The notes beneath the pieces are model-generated. The model saw only the letters and a program-made list of their open reading frames with translations, was not told the DNA's origin and searched no databases. A stretch of 55,207 nucleotides of DNA from Paenibacillus sp. 1001270B_150601_E10. GTDB taxonomy: Bacteria; Bacillota; Bacilli; Paenibacillales; Paenibacillaceae. The stretch spans positions 543,820 through 599,026 of the forward strand of contig NZ_JADMOL010000002.1 of NCBI RefSeq assembly GCF_015558675.1. The letters run 5' to 3'. Below, one piece after another: positions 34,188-41,757 of the stretch; the stretch's first letter is position 1; each line of letters opens with the position of its first letter. The translations under genes and the position numbers were made by a program.

Positions 34188-34643
34188 TTGAGCGTGATAA
34201 TCGTGCAGCAACATGAAGTTGTCGATATGGCCGCTCTGCTTACTCATGCGTATGAACTTGGTGACATGATTAAGGATTCGGCCGAAGTGGCGAATTATTT
34301 ATATTGGAAAGTTAGGGTGGAATCGCATCAGGAAGCCCAGCAGATAATCAAAGAATTCGCACGCAAGAAGGAAGCGTTCACGGAAACGGAGCGCTTTGGA
34401 CATTTCCATCCAGATTATCATAAGGCAAAGGCAGAGGTGAAGGAGGCGGAGCTTCAACTCGATCAGATAGAGGAGATCCGCATGTTCAAACAAGCGGAAT
34501 CAGCGCTCGATGAGATGTTATACGAGCTGTCCGAATCCATTGCCCACGCTGTATCCGATACGATCAAAGTGCCTAGCAATCAGCTTAAGCCTTCAGGCGG
34601 CTGTGGAAATGGCTGCAGCGGCAGCTGTTCGAGCTGCGGCTAG
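34188..34643 (+). CDS. ylbF: YlbF/RicF family regulator with cysteine-rich tail
   Basis: YlbF (RicF) forms the Ric or Y-complex with YmcA and YaaT, which carries iron-sulfur clusters and controls competence, biofilm, sporulation and mRNA maturation by RNase Y in B. subtilis. The 151-residue protein has the helical core FGHFHPDYHKAKAEVKEAELQLDQ (residues about 66-90) and a C-terminal tail GGCGNGCSGSCSSCG with four cysteines fit for cluster binding, as in B. subtilis. The start is uncertain: TTG at 34188 lacks a good ribosome site and GTG codons at 34194 and 34203 are alternatives. It is 27 bases before ylbG. Confidence 0.92.
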   Translation: MSVIIVQQHEVVDMAALLTHAYELGDMIKDSAEVANYLYWKVRVESHQEAQQIIKEFARKKEAFTETERFGHFHPDYHKAKAEVKEAELQLDQIEEIRMFKQAESALDEMLYELSESIAHAVSDTIKVPSNQLKPSGGCGNGCSGSCSSCG

Positions 34644-34670
34644 TCGTATGAATGGAAAGAGAGGTTACGC

Positions 34671-34934
34671 ATGTTTCCAGTACGTACAGGATTAATCATA
34701 TGGGTTAGCGATGTGAAGGCGGCTCGCAACCTGGAGAAGTACGGTAGTCTTCACTATATTTCTAGAAAAATGCATTATGCCGTGTTATACGTCAATGCAG
34801 AATTCGTAGAGGATACGATGAAGAATATTAAAAGACTTCCATATGTAAAAAAGATCGAAAGATCCTATCGCAATGAGCTGAAGACGGAATTCAGCGGTCA
34901 GTTTGAAGAGAAGACGCGGTTCTACGGCATGTAG
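34671..34934 (+). CDS. ylbG: YlbG family protein (DUF2129)
   Basis: The 87-residue protein has the DUF2129 core: GLIIWVSDVKAARNLEKYG at the N-terminus, LHYISRKMHYAVLYVN and a basic segment LPYVKKIERSYRNEL. It is paired with ylbF as in most Bacillales and is probably cotranscribed; its molecular role is unknown. The ATG follows AGAGAGG. Confidence 0.93.
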   Translation: MFPVRTGLIIWVSDVKAARNLEKYGSLHYISRKMHYAVLYVNAEFVEDTMKNIKRLPYVKKIERSYRNELKTEFSGQFEEKTRFYGM

Positions 34935-34973
34935 GGCACCCGCTCATGAACGCTATAGCATCAATTGCCAAGC

Positions 34974-35015
34974 AGGCAGGGAAGACATCCTAGATGTAGG
35001 GTGTTTTCGCTGCCT
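34974..35015 (+). terminator. Hairpin after ylbG, possible terminator
   Basis: The 17-base arms AGGCAGGGAAGACATCC and GGGTGTTTTCGCTGCCT pair at 14 positions. The following ATTTGCTTTATT is T-rich but not a pure T run. Confidence 0.55.
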
Positions 35016-35089
35016 ATTTGCTTTATTCACAGAATATTCACTAGATGTTAAAGTTTCCCTAAAAAAGTGTAAAAATGTATGTACTAAAC

Positions 35090-35118
35090 TTGTGAATAGC
35101 ATACGTATCATGTAATAT
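35090..35118 (+). promoter_or_regulatory. Candidate promoter of the orphan gene
   Basis: TTGTGA (35090-35095) and TAATAT (35113-35118), 17-base spacer. Confidence 0.5.
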
Positions 35119-35169
35119 AATGGGTAATTGTCTAGATAAAAAGACCTAATATGGTGGAGAGTGGTAGCT

Positions 35170-35607
35170 GTGAGGGACAAGGTGATGGAGCGATGGAGCA
35201 CGTATGAACCGTTCTATGTCATGCTAGGCGATAAGAAAATAGCGGACATCGTCATAACTAACCATGCTAAGACTCGCTTTGATGACCGCATTTCGCATGC
35301 TGATACGAATACGGAAAGCATTGCGGAATGGATGTGGGATTGCTTGAAGCAGCAGCGAATCTCCTCTTACTACCGCAATGAAGAAGACGTGTACCTCATT
35401 GATGACGACATTGTGTTTGTTGCGGAATTCGTACCGTCTGAGCAGGATATGGATTTAGCAGGCAATCCGCTGATGAAGATGATCGTGGTGACGTACCTGG
35501 GGCGAATGTCCGAGACGATGGAGCTGAGGGATCTAAAGACGTATTATTCCTGGCTTCGTCACTCTAGGCGAATGACCTTGGTGAAGAATTCACGAAAGCG
35601 ACGGTAG
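35170..35607 (+). CDS. Hypothetical protein
   Basis: I do not recognise this 145-residue protein. It is well-formed as a coding gene: promoter-like sequence upstream, GGTGGAGA 9 bases before the GTG at 35170, codon use like its neighbours and a terminator after it. The middle section IVITNHAKTRFDDRISH followed by YYRNEEDVYLIDDDIVFVAEF suggests an alpha/beta fold; the pattern of a small basic protein with HAKxRFxxR is reminiscent of phage or RelE-like housekeeping domains but is not proof. The C-terminus is strongly basic (RHSRRMTLVKNSRKRR), which could bind nucleic acid. An upstream GTG at 35161 is in frame but touches the ribosome site. Confidence 0.7.
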   Translation: MRDKVMERWSTYEPFYVMLGDKKIADIVITNHAKTRFDDRISHADTNTESIAEWMWDCLKQQRISSYYRNEEDVYLIDDDIVFVAEFVPSEQDMDLAGNPLMKMIVVTYLGRMSETMELRDLKTYYSWLRHSRRMTLVKNSRKRR

Positions 35608-35654
35608 CTTGATAATAGATAAAAGATGAGAGCAAGCTTTGAGCCGCGTGAATC

Positions 35655-35683
35655 GCTGTACCTCGTTTGGGGTACGGCTTTTT
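35655..35683 (+). terminator. Terminator after the orphan gene
   Basis: GCTGTACC (35655-35662) pairs with GGTACGGC (35671-35678) with one wobble, followed by TTTTT. Confidence 0.85.
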
Positions 35684-35707
35684 GCGTAGTGGGTGTAATT
35701 TGGCTTG

Positions 35708-35716
35708 TGATATAAT
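35708..35716 (+). promoter_or_regulatory. Extended -10 promoter of the LysR gene
   Basis: TGATATAAT at 35708-35716 forms an extended -10 with no clear -35, 40 bases before the coding start. Confidence 0.45.
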
Positions 35717-35755
35717 ATAGGCTAAGACGGCTTCAAAGAAGGGACGATAGATGCG

Positions 35756-36670
35756 ATGGGAGTCAGCTTTCACCAACTGCATATTTTTTATACCGTAGCG
35801 ACCAAGGGCAGCTTCTCTGCAGCAGCCCATGCGCTTCATATGACCCAGCCTGCAGTGACGATGCAAATTCAATCGCTGGAGGATTATTTCGGGACAAAGC
35901 TGTTTCATCGCTCAACGAAGAAGCTCTCTATTTCAGATGCAGGAAGAACGCTGCTGCCTTATGCGCGGCGAAGCATTGATCTGGTGCATGAGACGGAGCA
36001 GGCTATGGCAGTATTTACAAATGAACTGCACGGCAAGCTTCAGCTTGGTGCGAGCCTGACGATCGGCGAATATGTGCTGCCGCACCTGCTAGGAGCATTT
36101 GGTGCGAAGCACCCTCAAATGACACTCAATATGAAGGTTATGAATACAACGCAAATTGTAGAAGGGATTTTGCATCATCAGCTTGATCTTGGACTAGTAG
36201 AAGCACCTGTGACGGAACCAGGGGTGATTGTAGAGGCAGTGATGTCCGATGAGCTGATGCTGATCGTGCCGAAGAACCACGCTTTGGCCGGTAGAGAGAC
36301 GGTGACGATGCATGAACTGATGAGCTGCTCGTTCATTATGCGAGAGCAGGGCTCTGGCACTAGGCTTGTGATGGAGGAAGCGCTCCGGAATAACGGTGTG
36401 GATCTTACGGCATTGTCGATTGCCATGGAACTCGGAAGCACGGGAGCGGTGAAGTCGGCAGTAGAAGCAGGGCTTGGCGTTACCATGCTGTCACCTTCAG
36501 CTGTGCGCCATGAGCGTGCGCTTGGCTTAGTGGATACATTGCGCGTGGAAGGGCTGTCCCTGAAGCGCCAATTCTATGCGGTTCACCGCAAGGATGGCGT
36601 ATTGACATGGCCGGCAACCGCTTTTTTAACGTTTTTACGACAGCAAAAGGAAGGGGCCGATGAAAAATGA
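35756..36670 (+). CDS. LysR family transcriptional regulator (CysL-like)
   Basis: The 304-residue regulator has an N-terminal winged helix-turn-helix (FHQLHIFYTVATKGSFSAAAHAL then TQPAVTMQIQSLEDYFGTKLF) and a periplasmic-binding-like effector domain (from about residue 90, KLQLGASLTIGEYVLPHLL). The GASLTIGEYVLP segment is typical of the CysL/YwfK subgroup, which includes regulators of sulfur and selenium metabolism, but target and effector are unknown. Its stop overlaps the start of the PHP gene as ATGA, so the two are translated together; the regulator is not divergent from a target as is usual for the family. Confidence 0.9.
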   Translation: MGVSFHQLHIFYTVATKGSFSAAAHALHMTQPAVTMQIQSLEDYFGTKLFHRSTKKLSISDAGRTLLPYARRSIDLVHETEQAMAVFTNELHGKLQLGASLTIGEYVLPHLLGAFGAKHPQMTLNMKVMNTTQIVEGILHHQLDLGLVEAPVTEPGVIVEAVMSDELMLIVPKNHALAGRETVTMHELMSCSFIMREQGSGTRLVMEEALRNNGVDLTALSIAMELGSTGAVKSAVEAGLGVTMLSPSAVRHERALGLVDTLRVEGLSLKRQFYAVHRKDGVLTWPATAFLTFLRQQKEGADEK

Positions 36671-37563
36671 GTGAATCTCTATACGATCCAAAAGGAATTC
36701 CCGCATTGAACGGCGGTGCGGATTTACATACACATACGACTGCTTCGGACGGGATGGAGGAGCCATCCTCAAACGTTAGGCTCGCTAAGCAAGCGGGGCT
36801 CGATGCGATTGCGATCACCGATCATGATACGGTTGCAGGGCTTAAGGAAGCGCGCGAAGAAGCGGAGAAGCTTCAGATCGAGCTCGTTCCCGGCGTGGAA
36901 ATTAGCACGGTTGAGGAAGGTATTGATATTCATGTTCTCGGTTACTTTATCGATGCGAACGACCCGATCTTTCTTGAGCGGTTGAAAGGACTAAGAAATA
37001 CCCGCGATATTCGCAATCACATGCTGGTTGAGAAGCTTACAGAGCTTGGGATTCCGCTCACGATGGAAGATGTGATAGCTGAATTGGATCGTCCGCTTGC
37101 AGAGGGTGAAACGGTGGGACGTCCTCATATTGCGGATGCGCTCGTGCGAAGAGGAGCGGCTAAGAATATGAAGGATGCCTTCGACCGTTATCTAGGCAAG
37201 GACGGGGCAGCTTATGTAAATCCTCCGCGCATTCGTCCGCTTGACGCAGCAACCTGGATTCGAGAAGCGGGGGGCGCAGTTGTGCTCGCTCATCCGGGAT
37301 TATACGACAATGATGAGCTCGTAGAGCGCATTGTGAATGAGATCAAGCCGGATGGCATTGAAGTATGGCACTCGGATCATCTTGAAGCAGATGCGTCCAG
37401 ATATCATGCGCTGGCAGCGCGCCTTGGCGTGCTTATGACTGCAGGATCAGACTTCCATGGTGCTCGCCAAGGGGATGTGTTTCACGGTGCTTTAGGCAGC
37501 CGTAGGATCTATATAAGCGTGGTAGAGCGTTTGAAAAACATTGCTCAGCAGAGATCACATTAA
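36667..37563 (+). CDS. PHP domain phosphoesterase
   Basis: The 298-residue protein is a stand-alone PHP (polymerase and histidinol phosphatase) metalloenzyme. Metal ligands are visible in ADLHTHTTASDG near residue 19, ITDHDTVAG near 51, PGVEIST near 76, HVLGYF, VLAHPG near 213 and TAGSDFHG near 260. This arrangement matches the YciV/RnmAM type, reported to hydrolyse 3',5'-bisphosphonucleotides and trim short RNA 5' ends; substrate here is inferred from family only. It overlaps the LysR gene by four bases and precedes the GTPase gene by 31 bases, so the three genes may form one operon. Confidence 0.9.
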   Translation: MSESLYDPKGIPALNGGADLHTHTTASDGMEEPSSNVRLAKQAGLDAIAITDHDTVAGLKEAREEAEKLQIELVPGVEISTVEEGIDIHVLGYFIDANDPIFLERLKGLRNTRDIRNHMLVEKLTELGIPLTMEDVIAELDRPLAEGETVGRPHIADALVRRGAAKNMKDAFDRYLGKDGAAYVNPPRIRPLDAATWIREAGGAVVLAHPGLYDNDELVERIVNEIKPDGIEVWHSDHLEADASRYHALAARLGVLMTAGSDFHGARQGDVFHGALGSRRIYISVVERLKNIAQQRSH

Positions 37564-37594
37564 GTTATGAGCTAGAGGGAGTGCCTTTATCACC

Positions 37595-39544
37595 ATGATC
37601 AAAACGTTAGGACTCTTTGCGCATGTGGATGCCGGCAAGACCACATTTGCAGAGCAACTGTTATATATGACCCGCACGATAGCTGAGCCAGGCAGGGTGG
37701 ACCATCGGAGTGCATTTTTAGATAGTCATGAGATTGAACAGGAGCGCGGCATTACGGTGTTTGCAGACCAAGCCGTGTTTACTTATAAGGAGAATACTTA
37801 TCACCTTATTGATACTCCCGGTCACGTAGACTTTTCTTCTGAGATGGAGCGCTCTATTCAGATCATGGATGCTGCAATTATTATCGTCAGTGCGGTTGAG
37901 GGCGTAGAAGGCCATACGGAGACGGTATGGCAGCTTTTGAAGAAGCAGGAGGTTCCGGTCTTTTTCTTCGTCAATAAGACAGATCGAACGGGAGCGAATC
38001 TGGATGAGGTTTTAATGCAAATCAGGAGCTTGTTTTCAACGGATGTCTTCCTGCTTCCCGCCTCTTGGGAGGTTCACGATTGGAGCACTGAACAGATGGA
38101 ATTCGCTGCGGAACGAGATACGCTGCTGCTCGAGACCTATCTTGAATATGGGTTCGACGCGTCACGCTGGCAGAAAGCCTTGTGCACGTTGGTCATGGAA
38201 CGGAGAATATTCCCGCTTGGGAGCGGCTCAGCTCTTCAGCATACCGGCATCGAGCAATTCTTCGCTATGCTGGATGGATTAACGAAGACTTCATATGACC
38301 CGGCCGAACCCTTTTCGGCACAGGTGTATAAGATTCGTTACGATGCTGTGGGCACAAGAATGACTTTCTTGAAGGTGTTAAGCGGGAGCTTGCAGATGAG
38401 AGAAACAATCAGCTATAGGCGTGATGATAGAGAATATACGGAAAAAGTAACGCAAATTCGTTCTATCAACGGAAAACAAGTTAAGCAGAAGGATCACGTA
38501 TCGGCAGGCGAGCTGTGTGCGGTCACGGGATTAACACTGGCTGCGTCCGGTCAGGGTGTTGGCGCGCTTTCTAGACAAACAACCGCAGAGCTTGTTCCAG
38601 CACTGAAATCCAAGGTGATTCTAGAGCCTGCGGTTCATCCCAAGGATGCTCTGAAATATTTCAGAATGTTGGATGATGAAGATCCATCTCTTCGTGTAAG
38701 CTGGGAAGAACGTACGCAGGACATTCACCTCCAGGTGATGGGAGTTATCCAGCTGGAGGTGCTGGAGCGGATTGTGCTAGAACGCTTCCAGCTGAAGATC
38801 CGCTTTGGCGAGCCGCAGATTCTATATAAGGAAACGATAGGGAACGCTGTGGTTGGCTGTGGGCACTTTGAGCCCTTGAAGCACTATGCAGAAGTTCATT
38901 TGCGGCTAGAGCCAGGCCCGCGAGATAGTGGAATCACTTTTCGTAATGAATGTCATCCAGATGTGCTTTCGGTTAATTATCAGCATCTCGTTGAGCAGCA
39001 TGTTCATGAACGCGACCATCATGGCCTATTGACAGGAGCTCCAATAACGGATATTCAGATTACTCTCCTTAAGGGACGCGCGCATAACAAGCATACTCAC
39101 GGCGGAGATTTTCGAGAGGCCACGTTCCGTGCGATACGGCAGGGGCTCGAACAGGCCAACAACATCCTGCTTGAACCGATCTATGATTATAAGATTAGGG
39201 TAGCGCTCGATCATATGGGCAGGGTGCTGTCGGATATCCAACAGGCACATGGAAGCTTTAATCCGCCTGAGATCGTGGGCGATAAGGTAACGTTAACGGG
39301 CAGGGTGCCAGTTGCAACCTTCATGAATTACAGCGTAGAGCTGGCCTCTTTTACACAGGGCAAAGGAATGCTCAATCTGGTGCTTGGGGGCTATGAGCCA
39401 TGTTATCAATCCATACAGGTTATAGAAGCGATAGGGTATAACAAGCAAGCAGATCCTGAATATTCATCCTATTCTATTTTTTGTGCGAAAGGACAAGGGT
39501 ATGAGGTTTCATGGGAACAGGCAGCTAATCATATGCACATATAA
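37595..39544 (+). CDS. EF-G-like translational GTPase, TetM-related family
   Basis: This 649-residue GTPase has the EF-G/ribosomal protection layout: G1 AHVDAGKTT, G2 region ERGITVFA, G3 DTPGHVDF and G4 NKTD, then the translation-factor domains II to V. It resembles Tet(M) in length and order. However, the domain IV tip loop reads RAHNKHTHGGDFREATFRAI rather than Tet(M)'s Tyr-Ser-Pro-Val-Ser loop, and the C-terminus ends in SIFCAKGQGYEVSWEQAANHMH, unlike known resistance proteins. I place it in the chromosomal translation-factor GTPase family of Firmicutes often mislabelled as tetracycline resistance. Spacing to its GAGGGAG site is long (13 bases), which may limit expression. Confidence 0.85.
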   Translation: MIKTLGLFAHVDAGKTTFAEQLLYMTRTIAEPGRVDHRSAFLDSHEIEQERGITVFADQAVFTYKENTYHLIDTPGHVDFSSEMERSIQIMDAAIIIVSAVEGVEGHTETVWQLLKKQEVPVFFFVNKTDRTGANLDEVLMQIRSLFSTDVFLLPASWEVHDWSTEQMEFAAERDTLLLETYLEYGFDASRWQKALCTLVMERRIFPLGSGSALQHTGIEQFFAMLDGLTKTSYDPAEPFSAQVYKIRYDAVGTRMTFLKVLSGSLQMRETISYRRDDREYTEKVTQIRSINGKQVKQKDHVSAGELCAVTGLTLAASGQGVGALSRQTTAELVPALKSKVILEPAVHPKDALKYFRMLDDEDPSLRVSWEERTQDIHLQVMGVIQLEVLERIVLERFQLKIRFGEPQILYKETIGNAVVGCGHFEPLKHYAEVHLRLEPGPRDSGITFRNECHPDVLSVNYQHLVEQHVHERDHHGLLTGAPITDIQITLLKGRAHNKHTHGGDFREATFRAIRQGLEQANNILLEPIYDYKIRVALDHMGRVLSDIQQAHGSFNPPEIVGDKVTLTGRVPVATFMNYSVELASFTQGKGMLNLVLGGYEPCYQSIQVIEAIGYNKQADPEYSSYSIFCAKGQGYEVSWEQAANHMHI

Positions 39545-39591
39545 TTTGTATGATTCGTTTATCGTGAAAAAGGGTCATATTTTCGAATGAG

Positions 39592-39627
39592 AAGAAGCAG
39601 CTCCTTAAAAGGGGAACTGCTTCTTTT
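39592..39627 (+). terminator. Terminator after the GTPase gene
   Basis: AAGAAGCAG (39592-39600) pairs with CTGCTTCTT (39617-39625), then TT. Confidence 0.75.
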
Positions 39628-39675
39628 GTGTTGGATTTGTACGTACATTGGGAAAAATTATCGCGAATGAATTGT

Positions 39676-39710
39676 AAAAAACAGCATCCGGAAATTGAAA
39701 TGGGATGCTG
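39676..39710 (-). terminator. Terminator of rqcH
   Basis: On the minus strand CAGCATCC (complement of 39703-39710) pairs with GGATGCTG (complement of 39682-39689), followed by six T. Confidence 0.88.
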
Positions 39711-39758
39711 CTTTCCTATTTAGATAAGATATAGCGAAGCACAGCTGCTGTGCAGAGA

Positions 39759-41519
39759 TTAGCCGCCCTGCTTCATCTCAAACCCCAGCGAGCCGATTCG
39801 TGCTTCCACTGGCGTAATGTACAACGTCTTTTGTCGATCATAGATGACAAAGCCAGGCTTTGCGCCGTTCGGCTTGCGTACATAGCGAATGAGGGTATAA
39901 TCGACAGGCACCTGGCTCGAATGCTTCGCTTGGCTGAAGTAGGCAGCAAGCTGCGCTGCTTCTTCCAAGGTAGCATCTCCGTATTCCTCACTGCGAATGA
40001 CTACGTGCGAGCCGGGAATATCCTTTGTATGGAGCCAGGTATCATTTGGCTTCGCGAGACGATTGGTAAGGTATTCGTTCTGGATATTGTTTTTCCCGAC
40101 ATAGATCGGTATGCCTTCGGAAGAGGTGTATAGGTACAGGGTAGGACGGCTGTCCTTTTTCTTGCGTTTCTGCTTGCGCCCTCGGTCGCGAAGCAGTCCC
40201 TGCTCGATTAATTCCTCGCGTATTTCCTGCGCATCCTGCATATTTGCGTCAGACAGCTGCTGAAGCAGAATGTCATAGTACGCATTCTCCTTCTGTGCTT
40301 CCTCCATCTGCTCCGTTACGACCTGCATGCTGTTTTTCAACTTGTTGTATTTCTTAAAATAACGCTGTGCGTTCTCTGACGGCTCAAGCAGCGGGTCGAG
40401 TGAAATGCTCAGCATTCCCATGTTCTCGTCATAGAAGTTCTCAAGCTCTATAGACGTATCGCCCCGCTTTATCTGGTATAGATTGGCAAACAGCAGCTCG
40501 CCCATCACACGGTGCTTGTCCGCATCCTTCGCTTCTTGAATCGTTTCTTCAAGTTTATCAAGCTTCTTTAGATTTTTCTTTTTCTCCTGCTCAAGGAAGC
40601 GTGTTAGATCCCCGACACGCTGCTTGACCATATCACGCTCGGCCTTATTGCCATAGAAAGCTTCCATGCAATCGCTAGCGCTGTCATATATCGTTCTATC
40701 CCCAGACAGGTGTGTGAGTGGAAGGACAGAGAAATAACTTCTTCCATGATCCGCTTCCACAATATTCGGCTGATAGTGATTTGCTTGAATGGGCTCCATC
40801 ATCTGCTTATAAGCAGACCATGCACGATTCAGCCAATCGGAGTCCTCTTGCTGTCCAATTCGGTAAACCCATTCCTTTGCTAAGAGCGGACTTACGCCAG
40901 ATAGCTGCTGCACAAGCCACTTGGCAGTCGCATCCGGATGCTCCTCGTCGAGCTCAGCCTCATGAGAGAGAAGCTGCTTGAATTCTTCCTCGTTCATATC
41001 AAGCGGGTTTGTCTTTAGCTGCTCAGGAGGAGTGGTATACGAGAAGCCCGGCATGACGATGCGGTAGCTGCTGATAGCGGGAGTGATATGATGAATGCCG
41101 TCAACGATTTGCCCCGTCGCAGGATCTGTAAGAATGATATTGCTGTGGCGTCCCATTAGCTCGATAATGAGCCGTTTCACCGATTCATCTCCAAGCTCAT
41201 CGCGCTTTCGAATATACAAGTGAATGATGCGCTCCATGCCCACCTGCTCAACACGTTCAATGATGCCGCCTTCGCAATATTTGCGCATGAGCATGCAGAA
41301 CATCGGCGGCTCAGGCGGGTTCACAAATACCTGATCGCTAAAGTGCACGCGCGGATAAGTTGGATTTGCCGAGACGAGCAGCTTCTTGTTTGCTCCTGCA
41401 AGGCGCATATGCAGAACCAGATCATGCTCAGTCGGTTGGTGGATTTTATGAATACGAGCTGTTTCGGTCTGTTTGAGCTGATGGACCAGCGCTCTTGTTA
41501 CGATTCCGTCTAGTGACAT
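39759..41519 (-). CDS. rqcH: Ribosome quality control factor RqcH (NFACT/FbpA family)
   Basis: RqcH binds stalled 50S-peptidyl-tRNA complexes and adds C-terminal alanine tails that mark the chain for degradation. The 586-residue protein has the NFACT-N domain (MSLDGIVTRALVHQLK at the start), a helix-hairpin-helix region (ELDEEHPDATAKWLVQQLSGVSP), a long charged coiled coil (about 295-440, KKKNLKKLDKLEETIQEAK), and the NFACT-R domain with KPNDTWLHTKDIPGSHVVIRS near 510. The family was named for fibronectin binding; the ribosomal role is better supported. The start follows TAGGAGATC. It is B. subtilis YloA and is divergent from the Ca2+-ATPase gene. Confidence 0.94.
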   Translation of the reverse strand: MSLDGIVTRALVHQLKQTETARIHKIHQPTEHDLVLHMRLAGANKKLLVSANPTYPRVHFSDQVFVNPPEPPMFCMLMRKYCEGGIIERVEQVGMERIIHLYIRKRDELGDESVKRLIIELMGRHSNIILTDPATGQIVDGIHHITPAISSYRIVMPGFSYTTPPEQLKTNPLDMNEEEFKQLLSHEAELDEEHPDATAKWLVQQLSGVSPLLAKEWVYRIGQQEDSDWLNRAWSAYKQMMEPIQANHYQPNIVEADHGRSYFSVLPLTHLSGDRTIYDSASDCMEAFYGNKAERDMVKQRVGDLTRFLEQEKKKNLKKLDKLEETIQEAKDADKHRVMGELLFANLYQIKRGDTSIELENFYDENMGMLSISLDPLLEPSENAQRYFKKYNKLKNSMQVVTEQMEEAQKENAYYDILLQQLSDANMQDAQEIREELIEQGLLRDRGRKQKRKKKDSRPTLYLYTSSEGIPIYVGKNNIQNEYLTNRLAKPNDTWLHTKDIPGSHVVIRSEEYGDATLEEAAQLAAYFSQAKHSSQVPVDYTLIRYVRKPNGAKPGFVIYDRQKTLYITPVEARIGSLGFEMKQGG

Positions 41520-41619
41520 AATGAAGATCTCCTATTTCAATGATGACTTCCTCTCTATGATGCCATATTTTTGTCCAAAACTTAAGAGCAGAGTATTGAT
41601 AACATTGGGATATTTTTAA

Positions 41620-41681
41620 CCTTGTCCGAATAGATTTAGCCTAGAGGCTGTTCGAGGGGCCGATGAAGGTGTCGGACAAGG
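41620..41681 (+). repeat. Inverted repeat structure in the Ca2+-ATPase gene leader
   Basis: CCTTGTCCGA (41620-41629) and TCGGACAAGG (41672-41681) are perfect 10-base arms. Between them AGCC (41638-41641) and GGCT (41646-41649) form an inner hairpin. It lies 77 bases before the ATPase start with no T run after it, so it is not a terminator. Confidence 0.6.
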
Positions 41682-41757
41682 AGGTTTAAGGGTTCGGACG
41701 TCGACAATCAGCAAAGCCTTGGATGGAGTAGCGATCAGGAGGAAAGGAGTACGTGCA

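Noticed and set aside
37595-39544. Acquired tetracycline resistance gene
   Set aside because: The tip loop and C-terminus differ from Tet(M)-type proteins, and no mobile element or leader peptide is near; kept as a translation-factor GTPase.
41620-41681. Manganese (yybP-ykoY) riboswitch upstream of the P-type ATPase
   Set aside because: The dyad does not show the conserved loops of that class as far as I can recall; reported only as an unexplained inverted repeat.
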